Source: Planctomycetota bacterium
GTDB lineage: Bacteria > Planctomycetota > PUPC01 > JACPCR01
Length of the DNA stretch: 9,980 nt
Assembly (NCBI GenBank): GCA_030740295.1
Contig: JASLXP010000568.1
Coordinates: 1-9,980 of the forward strand
Direction: 5' to 3'
In this document: piece after piece, positions 1 through 6,065 of the stretch
How the letters are laid out: each line of letters begins with the position of its first letter
How positions within the stretch are numbered: the stretch's first letter is position 1
Translations under genes and position numbers: made by a program
Notes under the pieces: model-generated
Seen by the model: the letters and a program-made list of their open reading frames with translations, nothing else
What the model was told of the DNA's origin: nothing
The model's database searches: none

Positions 1-693
1 ATGGGGATCGCCGGTGAAGAGAACGGCCGAGCCATTCTCGGCACGGTGCCCGTCGAGCCCGACGGTTCTGCCCGATTCACCGTGCCGTCCCTCAAGCCAC
101 TGCTTTTCCAGGCGCTCGATAAAGACGGCTTTGCCTACCAGACCATGCGTACGGTGACTTACGTGCAGCCCGGAGAGAGCGTCTCATGCGTGGGCTGCCA
201 CGAGAATCGCATGACTGCTACCCCCCACGCGAACCCCATGGCGATGCGCCGGGAGTCCTCCACCATTACTCCCCGGCCGTTCGAAGGCCGGCCTTTCTCT
301 TTCGTCGAATCCGTGCAGCCAGTGCTCGACAGACTTTGTGTGCAGTGTCACGGTAAAGAGAAGACCGAAGGGAAAATGGACCTGACCGGTGGCCGAGCCG
401 GCGCCTGGACACGTTCCTACGTGTCGTTGACGCGCAATCCGAAGCTCGTTCCCCGATATCCTGCGCGGAATCAGATTCAGACCACACCCGTCGGCGGCGT
501 TTACGGCGCCCTGGGCAGCGGGCTGATGAAAATGCTGCGTCAGGGCCACGAAAAGGTAAAGCTGAGCGGAGAAGAATTGCGCCTGCTGGCCGCCTGGATC
601 GACTGCAACGCAATTTTTTACGGCACACCAAATCCCGCCGACCAAGCCAGACAGATCAAAGGTGAACCGGCCCCAATGCCGGAAATCCAGTGA
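1..693 (+). CDS. C-terminal part of hydrazine-synthase-alpha-like multihaem cytochrome protein (5' truncated)
   Basis: Only the C-terminal 230 residues are in the window. Two haem c attachment motifs are visible: C63-V-G-C66-H67 (within VSCVGCHENR) and C113-V-Q-C116-H117 (within RLCVQCHGKE). The first half, with VPVEPDGSARFTVPS followed by FQALDKDGFAYQTMRTVTYV, fits the domain shared by hydrazine synthase alpha-like proteins of Planctomycetota and relatives. The second half resembles planctomycete-type cytochrome c domains that end in an 'AAWIDxNAxFYGT' pattern, here AAWIDCNAIFYGT. Such proteins are expected to be exported, because haem c is attached outside the cytoplasm, and to act in electron transfer or as extracellular haem proteins. 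Presence of this domain does not imply anammox, since most relatives occur in non-anammox bacteria. An ATG lies at base 1, but the family is much longer upstream, so this is very probably not the real start. The gene ends with TGA and converges on the heparinase-like gene 62 bp away. Confidence 0.8.
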   Translation: MGIAGEENGRAILGTVPVEPDGSARFTVPSLKPLLFQALDKDGFAYQTMRTVTYVQPGESVSCVGCHENRMTATPHANPMAMRRESSTITPRPFEGRPFSFVESVQPVLDRLCVQCHGKEKTEGKMDLTGGRAGAWTRSYVSLTRNPKLVPRYPARNQIQTTPVGGVYGALGSGLMKMLRQGHEKVKLSGEELRLLAAWIDCNAIFYGTPNPADQARQIKGEPAPMPEIQ

Positions 694-755
694 CGTATGG
701 TACGAGCGGAAAGGATGGCGGTGAGTTTCCCTGCCTGAAATCAAAGACGCTGGCT
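694..755. other. Convergent intergenic gap, no clear terminator
   Basis: These 62 bp separate the stop codons of two convergent genes. The only palindrome seen is a weak 4-bp stem with a 3-base loop near 694-704 (CGTA-TGG-TACG). It is too weak, and lacks a T-run, to be called an intrinsic terminator. No gene is seen. Confidence 0.5.
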
Positions 756-2966
756 TTACAGAGTACTTTCCGACCAGAGGCGCTCGTCCGCTCGTGAAGC
801 GCGCTGGAACTCGCAACTGGTCCTGCCGTCCAATGCGTTTATGAAAACTGTGTCGATGTGTTCCTTCGTCCGAATGATTGTCCGGTAGGAATGCAGTCGG
901 TTGTCGTCAGGCCCCAAATCAGTGGTCACTTCGATTTCTGGCGCGGCAGAGGCGAATGGCGCGATGAGTATTCCGTAAGTCTGTCCGCCGGCGGTTTCTT
1001 CGATCTGTGAATCCAGACTCAGGTAAGGTACATCGTCGCGCCAGGCGTCCAAGGGCTGGTATTCAGCGGTGTAACTGACAGGCACGGCTGAATAGCCTTC
1101 GCCCAACTGCAGTTGCGAGTTTTGTAGAGTCAGCGAATCAGGGACAACCAGTAGCCCCGGTTTGCCGTCGGAGCTGGCAATGGAACCGTCCGGCCGCGCT
1201 CCAATATCCTGTGGGCTGTGTAAAAGCCATGCGAGAGGGGTCGCCTCCGACCCGCCACGGAGCCAATCCAGGATGAAGTAATACTCGCCTCGAATGGCAA
1301 GGATGCTCCGCTGGTGGAGTACACCGTCGGATTCCTTGTAGGTTGAAGTGGATGCTGAAACAAAGGCCATTCGGTCTGACGTGTGCCACGCTTCCAGTTG
1401 GGCGAAGTGGGGCTTGCCCTGTGAGTGATTGTTCACCATCACAGTGTTGTGGGAGATTGTCTGGTGGCACCAGTTCCTGTATTCGGGCATGGAATAAGAA
1501 ATCGTCGAGCCGGGATGAATGACGAGCGGGACCTGGTTGGCAAAGATTTCGAATGAAAGCCTTCCTGGATACGCATGGCCGCCCATCGGCTCCCGATTGA
1601 AATCGAATACCATGGAACTGGCGTCTTCATCCCATCCGCTGCGCAGGACTGCCAGGCCTGAATCTTCGAGAAGCTCGTTGAGAAAAGTCGGCGGCTCGGG
1701 CTCTGTTTTTCGGGCATCGCTCAGAGATTGCACCCAGTCTCCGTCCATAAACAGGATGAACTCGCTGATCCCTTTTGCTACCGGAATGAACTCATCGCCA
1801 ATGAATCTATTGGCCGCCCAGCTCTGCAGAGGGGAATCGAAAAGGCTGGTACCAAGGGGCAGATAGGTTTTCCATTCGGTCCCGTAAACGCCCGAATTGA
1901 AGAGGGCAGGGCTTCCAGCAGGATGAGCAATCCGAATCGGATAATTGAATATTCGCTCCAGCCTCTCCCACATGTCGCCGCCCAGCATTTCCACCTTCGA
2001 ATTCCGCTGCAAGAGCATCAGGGGCCGGATGATGTCGCGTATCCCGGCCAGATGGTATTGCGGGCACTGCTCAATCTGCGCGCCGTCCTTGTCAAAGTTA
2101 CGTTCGATCCGTTCGCAAAGCCGGTCTACGCCAATCCTGAGCCACTGCTCGGCCTCTTTCAACTCGGGCAACATGATAGCGGCGCTGATGATCCAGCACG
2201 TGATGGATGATTGAAAATTGCTCGGATTATATTCCTGCATCCTTGTATCGAACAGGTATCGGGAGTGCCCCAGGAATATCTTCAGAATCTTGGAGTGAAG
2301 TTCGGATGTGAATTCCGTGCTGTCCCGCATCAGGAAGTAGCAGTCCAGCATGAACACGCACCGCAGCGAGCTGCCAAGCCCGGCATTCCAGATGATGGCC
2401 AATCCAGTTTCGCTGCTGGCTTCCGTCCCATGAAAGGAGGCATTGATGGCCACGTCCGGCAGCGCGTCAAACCACGAACAGATCAGCTCACGGAAGATGC
2501 CTGGATACTTCGCATCGCCCGTCAACAAGTATGCCCGTCCAAGCTCCCTCAGAAACCACATATAAAAGAAACCGCAGTACGCGCTGTCAGCCACGCAATC
2601 GACCCATTGAAATGTTCGGCCTTCGCGTTTTGGCTTGTACGTCGCATGCCCGAAATCATGCAGCCATAGCCGGTCCGCCTGTGAGACGAGAATCTCGGCC
2701 AGCTTCGGCAAGTGCTCATGAATTTCGCTCGCGTAGGAATCTGCGTTTACGTAATAGGCCGGTGACGGGCGGGTGGTCCAGTATTCGCCCCAGCACTCCC
2801 ATGCGCGATTAAATTCTCCGGTGACCGCAGCCGCTCGTGCTTCCACCGGGCCACTCACTTCCGGTGCAAACGCATCGAACAATTCCCGATCCGAAATCTG
2901 CAGGTAGGCCCCGCTCGGACCGCACTGACTAGCGAGAACGTCTAAACCTGCCTGGTCTGTCTGCAT
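756..2966 (-). CDS. Heparinase II/III family protein (polysaccharide lyase-like), apparently cytoplasmic
   Basis: A 736-residue protein with the two-part architecture of heparinase II/III-like polysaccharide lyases, which cleave uronic-acid-containing glycans by beta-elimination. The helical toroid part includes YNPSNFQSS (from about residue 246), 'LPELKEAEQWL' and DGAQIEQCPQYH (294-305), whose E299, Y304 and H305 match the conserved 'DG..E.SP.YH' signature that carries the catalytic Tyr. The C-terminal beta domain carries GGHAYPGRLSFEIF (462-475), with the conserved 'GHA.P..LSFE' signature, then 'VIHPG' and ISHNTVMVN (504-512). The frame stays open up to 3083, inside the upstream gene, but I chose ATG 2966 because GGAG lies 8 bases before it and the longer N-terminus shows no family features. 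No signal peptide is evident, so it may act on imported oligosaccharides. It is the last gene of the leftward cluster, 76 bp after the oxidoreductase. Substrate (heparin-, alginate- or ulvan-like) cannot be decided. Family call sure, activity inferred. Confidence 0.88.
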   Translation of the reverse strand: MQTDQAGLDVLASQCGPSGAYLQISDRELFDAFAPEVSGPVEARAAAVTGEFNRAWECWGEYWTTRPSPAYYVNADSYASEIHEHLPKLAEILVSQADRLWLHDFGHATYKPKREGRTFQWVDCVADSAYCGFFYMWFLRELGRAYLLTGDAKYPGIFRELICSWFDALPDVAINASFHGTEASSETGLAIIWNAGLGSSLRCVFMLDCYFLMRDSTEFTSELHSKILKIFLGHSRYLFDTRMQEYNPSNFQSSITCWIISAAIMLPELKEAEQWLRIGVDRLCERIERNFDKDGAQIEQCPQYHLAGIRDIIRPLMLLQRNSKVEMLGGDMWERLERIFNYPIRIAHPAGSPALFNSGVYGTEWKTYLPLGTSLFDSPLQSWAANRFIGDEFIPVAKGISEFILFMDGDWVQSLSDARKTEPEPPTFLNELLEDSGLAVLRSGWDEDASSMVFDFNREPMGGHAYPGRLSFEIFANQVPLVIHPGSTISYSMPEYRNWCHQTISHNTVMVNNHSQGKPHFAQLEAWHTSDRMAFVSASTSTYKESDGVLHQRSILAIRGEYYFILDWLRGGSEATPLAWLLHSPQDIGARPDGSIASSDGKPGLLVVPDSLTLQNSQLQLGEGYSAVPVSYTAEYQPLDAWRDDVPYLSLDSQIEETAGGQTYGILIAPFASAAPEIEVTTDLGPDDNRLHSYRTIIRTKEHIDTVFINALDGRTSCEFQRASRADERLWSESTL

Positions 2967-2980
2967 CTGCAATACTCCAT
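2967..2980 (-). promoter_or_regulatory. Ribosome binding site deciding the heparinase-like start
   Basis: On the minus strand TGGAG is followed by TATTGCAG and then ATG at 2966. This well-placed Shine-Dalgarno sequence is the main reason for preferring the ATG at 2966 over upstream in-frame starts that would overlap the oxidoreductase gene. Confidence 0.6.
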
Positions 2981-3042
2981 GCAAAAAAACTTGAACGGGT
3001 AGAAGATAACGAGAAGAAAGAGAGGTGATTTCTTTGGAGTTC

Positions 3043-4149
3043 TCACCATAGCCGTGAGTCCGGGACCTCCATCCAACACCCACCTTCCTGGATTGAAAGC
3101 TGGCTCACCAATCCTGGCAAGGTCAGGTCCAGGGAGCGATGCACGTCCACCGGATTCGGCGCATTACCCAGGATCGCGTCGACGAAGGCGCGCGCCTGCA
3201 GGGAGTCGGGGTCGGCTCTATCCTCCGAGACCGCCTCTTTCCACCAGTCAGGAAGGAATTCGTCTTTGTGTTCGTGGAGGTCAGACCAGGCTGGTGACTC
3301 GCCTTCTGACTGTAGCCATAACCGATTTGGCTCGCCGCGGAACCGGCGCGAAGCATAGACGCCCTCGGTGCCCTGAAGCAGGTTGTACACTCCCATTCCG
3401 GGGCCGCTGGAAATGAAATCACTGCGAATCACTATCTGGCAGCCGCCGCTTGTCTTGCAGAGCATGGTGGAACTATCGTCGGCATAGGCATCACCCCGTG
3501 GATCCCGGTAGTGCTGCCCGGTGCCCGAACAGCACACAGAGACAATCCGTTCCCCCGGCATCCATCCAAGGATGGCGCTCAGATTGTGCGAACCGTACGT
3601 GATGCCGCTGATGCCGAGTTGCCACTTTCGTCGCCAGGGCGTGGTCTCGGCCAGGCCCTTCGCATCGGCCACGTACCCGCCTTCCGCATAGTAGAGCGTG
3701 CCGAACACTCCTCGTCTAACCATCTCCGCAACAGCCACGGCTGCTTCACCGTACATATAGTTCGCCCCCATCATGTAGACGGCGTCACTTGCCTTGCACG
3801 CGGCGACGAGATCTTTGCACTCGTCGACAGCTACGGCCGCCGTCACTTCGCACAGAACGTGGATACCTCTTTCCAGGGCGGCAATGGATTGCGGCACGTG
3901 AAGATGCATCGGCGTGGCGATCAGGACGGCATCGAGACCGGCCTTGTCCAACATCTCGTCGAAGTCGCAGTAGCCGTCTTCAATGCCATAGTCCGTTTGG
4001 GCCCTGGCCATCCGTTCCGGATCCACATCGCATACGGCGTGTACCTGAATTGGGGACGTCTTCCGCAGGGAGCTGACAAGGTGGCCGCCGCGGCCGTATC
4101 CGCCGCATACACCAACTACGCCAAACTTGATTTCGCTTTGTCCGGCCAT
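3043..4149 (-). CDS. Gfo/Idh/MocA family oxidoreductase with variant EKP motif
   Basis: A 368-residue NAD(P)-dependent oxidoreductase-like protein, cytoplasmic. The N-terminal Rossmann fold begins KFGVVGVCGGYGRGGHL (residues 8-24, glycine-rich dinucleotide loop), continues with AVCDVDPERMARA (38-50) and DAVLIATPMHLHVPQSIAAL (73-92), then GIHVLCEVTAA (95-105). In most family members the last segment reads 'CEKP', whose lysine is catalytic; here it is E101-V102-T103. The C-terminal alpha/beta domain has GSH at 186-188, with H188 at the place of the conserved catalytic histidine. Known members oxidise or epimerise sugars, inositols and sugar acids; without the lysine, activity may be altered. 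ATG 4149 is supported by GAGGAG 7 bases upstream. The gene starts 13 bp after the ThuA-like stop, so the two are very probably co-transcribed. It ends with TGA. Family call firm, substrate unknown. Confidence 0.9.
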   Translation of the reverse strand: MAGQSEIKFGVVGVCGGYGRGGHLVSSLRKTSPIQVHAVCDVDPERMARAQTDYGIEDGYCDFDEMLDKAGLDAVLIATPMHLHVPQSIAALERGIHVLCEVTAAVAVDECKDLVAACKASDAVYMMGANYMYGEAAVAVAEMVRRGVFGTLYYAEGGYVADAKGLAETTPWRRKWQLGISGITYGSHNLSAILGWMPGERIVSVCCSGTGQHYRDPRGDAYADDSSTMLCKTSGGCQIVIRSDFISSGPGMGVYNLLQGTEGVYASRRFRGEPNRLWLQSEGESPAWSDLHEHKDEFLPDWWKEAVSEDRADPDSLQARAFVDAILGNAPNPVDVHRSLDLTLPGLVSQLSIQEGGCWMEVPDSRLW

Positions 4150-4162
4150 TCAGACACTCCTC
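4150..4162 (-). promoter_or_regulatory. Ribosome binding site of the Gfo/Idh/MocA gene
   Basis: The whole 13-base gap between the ThuA-like TAA and the oxidoreductase ATG reads GAGGAGTGTCTGA on the minus strand. It is a strong Shine-Dalgarno sequence at 7-base spacing. It ties the two genes into one transcription unit. Confidence 0.7.
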
Positions 4163-4969
4163 TTACACCGAGCTCGGCGTTGTGTCCGCTTCGAGGTCGC
4201 CAAAGGCAAACTGAATCCCGGAAAGGTAGTGCTCCAGGATCTGTGAATCCCAGTAGAGGCTCTTGAAGTGGCCGAAGGCACTATAAAACACTCGTCCCTT
4301 TCCGAACCGGTGGACCCACACCAGAGGGTAATCGCCATCCGTACGCTGGATGGATGGCTTGGTCATATCGGTACTGTCAGTGTCGAGACTAGCCAGGACG
4401 CGTAGTCGCTTCCTCGAAAAGGGTACTTCCTCGAATTCGTAGATTTCGTCCACGATCTCGAAGTTGGGAGGCAGGCTCTGCACGCACGGGTGCGACGGAT
4501 CTTCGAGGCGAACGGTGACTACTTCATTCACCCATGGGTGGCTGCGCGAGTACGCTCCGTTCAAGAGACCGTACTCCGGCCAGGTCAGAAAAGTATGGGC
4601 AGAACAGTGGATGCCAACGAATCCACCTCCTTCTTTCGCGTAGTCAATGAGGTTCTGCTTCAGTCGATCTTCTTCGACGATATCGCCACAGGTGTTGTTG
4701 AAGCAGACTGCATCAAACCGGTCGAGGTTCTCCCGCTCGAATGCCTCAGGAGAGTTGTCAAAGACGGCTGTGAAAGCCCCCGTCTTTTCACCGAGAACCC
4801 GAAGCGCCTCGTTGCCCCACGGGATGGCTTCATGATAGTACATGGGCGCCGAGCTCACGACGAGCATGCTCCGTGGCTTCTCTGGTTGCGCTGGCAACAC
4901 GGCCGGGACGGCGGCTTCAATCTTGCGAAGATCATCAGCAGGGGTGGTATCAGTTGCTACTACTTGCAT
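4163..4969 (-). CDS. ThuA-like domain protein (trehalose utilisation / glutamine-amidotransferase-like fold)
   Basis: A 268-residue protein whose ThuA-like domain runs from about residue 33 to 258. Visible landmarks are MLVVSSAPMYYHEA (35-48), a GGGFVGIHCSAHTF core (114-127), SHPWVNEV (143-150), DEIYEFE (174-180) and VWVHRFGKGRVFYSAFGH (217-234), which is the usual 'HP' and 'W.h..GkGRVfy...GH' pattern of the family. ThuA domains have a class I glutamine-amidotransferase-like fold; ThuA itself is linked to disaccharide (trehalose/sucrose 3-keto) use in rhizobia, and homologues in these phyla commonly sit beside Gfo/Idh/MocA genes, as here. About 30 residues of low-complexity, Ala/Pro-rich sequence precede the domain; no signal peptide is seen. 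ATG 4969 follows AAGGA at a good distance. The reading frame continues upstream through one TGA into an open stretch and then the PhyH frame (see the small candidate ORF). Biochemical role is inferred only. Confidence 0.87.
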   Translation of the reverse strand: MQVVATDTTPADDLRKIEAAVPAVLPAQPEKPRSMLVVSSAPMYYHEAIPWGNEALRVLGEKTGAFTAVFDNSPEAFERENLDRFDAVCFNNTCGDIVEEDRLKQNLIDYAKEGGGFVGIHCSAHTFLTWPEYGLLNGAYSRSHPWVNEVVTVRLEDPSHPCVQSLPPNFEIVDEIYEFEEVPFSRKRLRVLASLDTDSTDMTKPSIQRTDGDYPLVWVHRFGKGRVFYSAFGHFKSLYWDSQILEHYLSGIQFAFGDLEADTTPSSV

Positions 4970-4993
4970 GGCTGTTTCCTTTTGCGTGTCCGT

Positions 4994-5101
4994 TCACTCG
5001 GCCAGAAACCAGGTCTGGATTTCCGTTGGCCAGTGACCGTAAGGCTTCTCCTCGTACACCTCAAACGAATCGCAAGGGCAGGGGAGTCTGGCCTGCCACA
5101 T
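4994..5101 (-). CDS. Possible 35-aa small ORF between PhyH and ThuA genes (unrecognised)
   Basis: The 159-bp gap between the PhyH and ThuA-like genes holds an ATG-started 35-codon frame on the same strand, ending in TGA 24 bases before the ThuA-like ATG. The peptide starts MWQARLPCPC and ends PTEIQTWFLAE; it has two closely spaced cysteines (CPC) and many aromatic residues. I do not recognise it. No good Shine-Dalgarno precedes the ATG. The open frame actually begins just after the PhyH stop (44 codons) and is in frame with both neighbours. It could therefore be a leader peptide, a real small gene, a decayed domain lost from PhyH or ThuA by a stop mutation, or chance. Low confidence that it is expressed. 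Confidence 0.25.
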   Translation of the reverse strand: MWQARLPCPCDSFEVYEEKPYGHWPTEIQTWFLAE

Positions 5102-5128
5102 GTTCAAATGACAGAGGGGGAGTCTGTT

Positions 5129-5854
5129 TCACCCATGCTCTTCGTACGGATGCCCCACATATTCCCTTTTACCACGGACCAGGATCTTCTCAGGCTCATC
5201 TTTCCGAATATCGTGTACATCATGCGTCTGGTAGGCCAGCGTCATGCTGCGTCTGGACCTGTCTGTTTGATTGACATCGGCGCCGTGGAAACAAGAGTCA
5301 TTGAAAAGAAGGACACCGCCGCGAGGCATGGGCACAGGCACGGATTGGTTGAAGAAAGGGGCGTCGTGGAAAGTCTCATACTGCGGACGCCGAGGATGTT
5401 GAAATGGGCGCAGGTGGCTGCCAGGCACGATTCGGACGCAACCATTCTCAGTAGTGGACTCCTGCAAATAGATCAGGACTGTTATCAAGCGGACGTCCCA
5501 CGGTTCTTCTCCGCTGTGCCATGGCACGACTGACGAGTCGCCAGGCCTGACCATCAAGTGGTTGTGTTTGTTGGTGATAAGTTCGATGTTGGGGCCAAGC
5601 ACGCCTTCGAGCGCATCCAAGACAAAAGGATGCGTTGCCGCTTCCATGTAGACGGGATCCCGCTCCAGTATCTTGGACAGTCGGCGAACGATGCTCTCGC
5701 CAACTTTCGCCGGCTCCCACACAATCGGCTCGAGTTTCTGTTCGATTTGGTTATCGGTCGACGCGTTGAGCCGGCCGATAAGCTCTTCCGGCAGAAGCTG
5801 GGGCACTCGATAGAAACCGTTGTGAAGGAAATACCATCTGTCTTCGTCGGTCAT
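5129..5854 (-). CDS. Phytanoyl-CoA dioxygenase (PhyH) family protein with HxG in place of HxD
   Basis: A 241-residue member of the PhyH branch of Fe(II)/2-oxoglutarate oxygenases, cytoplasmic. Recognised by the N-terminal 'FLHNGFYRVPQLL' (9-21), the WHSGEEPW segment (112-119), YLQESTTENGCVRIVPGSH (129-147, the family's 'YL...T.ENG...v.PGSH') and the distal site CFHGADVNQTDRSRR (188-202), where H190 should bind iron and R201 should bind 2-oxoglutarate. In ordinary members the first site reads WHQDxxYW; here it is W112-H113-S114-G115-E116-E117-P118-W119, so the metal-binding Asp aligns with Gly115. HxG or HxA at this place is known from Fe/2OG halogenases such as SyrB2 (HxA) and WelO5 (HxG), but Glu116 might act instead, or the enzyme may be inactive. 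ATG 5854 has only a modest GGAAG upstream. It is the first gene of the leftward cluster. Substrate unknown. Confidence 0.88.
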   Translation of the reverse strand: MTDEDRWYFLHNGFYRVPQLLPEELIGRLNASTDNQIEQKLEPIVWEPAKVGESIVRRLSKILERDPVYMEAATHPFVLDALEGVLGPNIELITNKHNHLMVRPGDSSVVPWHSGEEPWDVRLITVLIYLQESTTENGCVRIVPGSHLRPFQHPRRPQYETFHDAPFFNQSVPVPMPRGGVLLFNDSCFHGADVNQTDRSRRSMTLAYQTHDVHDIRKDEPEKILVRGKREYVGHPYEEHG

Positions 5855-5916
5855 AGATCTGGCTTCCAGTGTAAAGATGACTCTACGCTGGCTTGGCTAT
5901 CCCATGGTGTAAGCGG

Positions 5917-5960
5917 CCACAGTTGCGGGCACAGGTGCCGGGAGTATCGTTCAACTGTGG
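5917..5960. repeat. Inverted repeat with perfect 9-bp arms
   Basis: CCACAGTTG at 5917-5925 is the exact reverse complement of CAACTGTGG at 5952-5960, with 26 bp between them. Inside lies a smaller palindrome, GGCAC-AG-GTGCC, at 5928-5939. Arm starts are 35 bp apart. It could be a paired operator, the terminal repeats of a small element, or half of a larger repetitive unit together with the adjoining 5961-6023 palindrome. There is no T-run, so it is not a typical terminator. Confidence 0.6.
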
Positions 5961-6023
5961 TTTGTAGCGACCCGCTTGGGCGTGTCTTGATTACCATAAC
6001 CGGCCGAAGCCGGTCACTACAAG
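5961..6023. repeat. Palindromic element with 11-bp imperfect terminal inverted repeats
   Basis: TTGTAGCGACC at 5962-5972 pairs with GGTCACTACAA at 6012-6022 (10 of 11 positions; G-T could extend it by one pair). Within it, ACCGGC-CGAA-GCCGGT at 5999-6014 forms a perfect 6-bp stem with a CGAA loop that competes with the outer pairing. Short elements of this shape (about 60 bp, terminal repeats, internal hairpin) are often dispersed REP- or MITE-like repeats. It abuts the previous inverted repeat with no spacing and ends 42 bp before the DUF58 ATG. Confidence 0.6.
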
Positions 6024-6065
6024 CTATTGTCACCAGCCTGTTGGATCCGTTTCAGCCTAAAACCG

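Larger units (their letters stand above)
5855..6065. promoter_or_regulatory. Divergent intergenic region between PhyH and DUF58 genes
   Basis: The 211 bp separate two divergently transcribed units, so promoters for both should lie here or within the flanking gene starts. I could not pick convincing -35/-10 pairs on either strand. More than half of the region is inverted-repeat sequence (5917-6023, listed separately), leaving about 62 bp on the PhyH side and 42 bp on the DUF58 side. No gene with family features is seen. Confidence 0.6.

Noticed and set aside
1..3. ATG at base 1 as the true start of the cytochrome-like gene
   Set aside because: The family has a long N-terminal part before this domain and there is no upstream sequence to assess; the match to a start codon at the edge is most likely coincidence.
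1..693. Evidence for anammox metabolism
   Set aside because: The hydrazine-synthase-alpha-like domain is common in non-anammox Planctomycetota and related phyla, and no other anammox gene is present.
2967..3083. Longer N-terminus for the heparinase-like protein (start at 3083)
   Set aside because: It would overlap the oxidoreductase gene by 41 bp, adds 39 residues unlike the family, and the ATG at 2966 has a good ribosome binding site.
3511..4266. Plus-strand 251-codon open frame opposite the Gfo/Idh/MocA gene
   Set aside because: It lacks family features, and the minus strand encodes an intact Rossmann protein through the same bases.
4490..5533. Plus-strand 347-codon open frame opposite ThuA and PhyH
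   Set aside because: It overlaps two genes with clear family motifs on the other strand and shows no recognisable domain; it is an antisense shadow.
5129..5854. Firm call of a halogenase
   Set aside because: HxG alone is not enough; Glu116 is adjacent, no halogenation-specific neighbours are seen, and PhyH families include divergent non-halogenating members.
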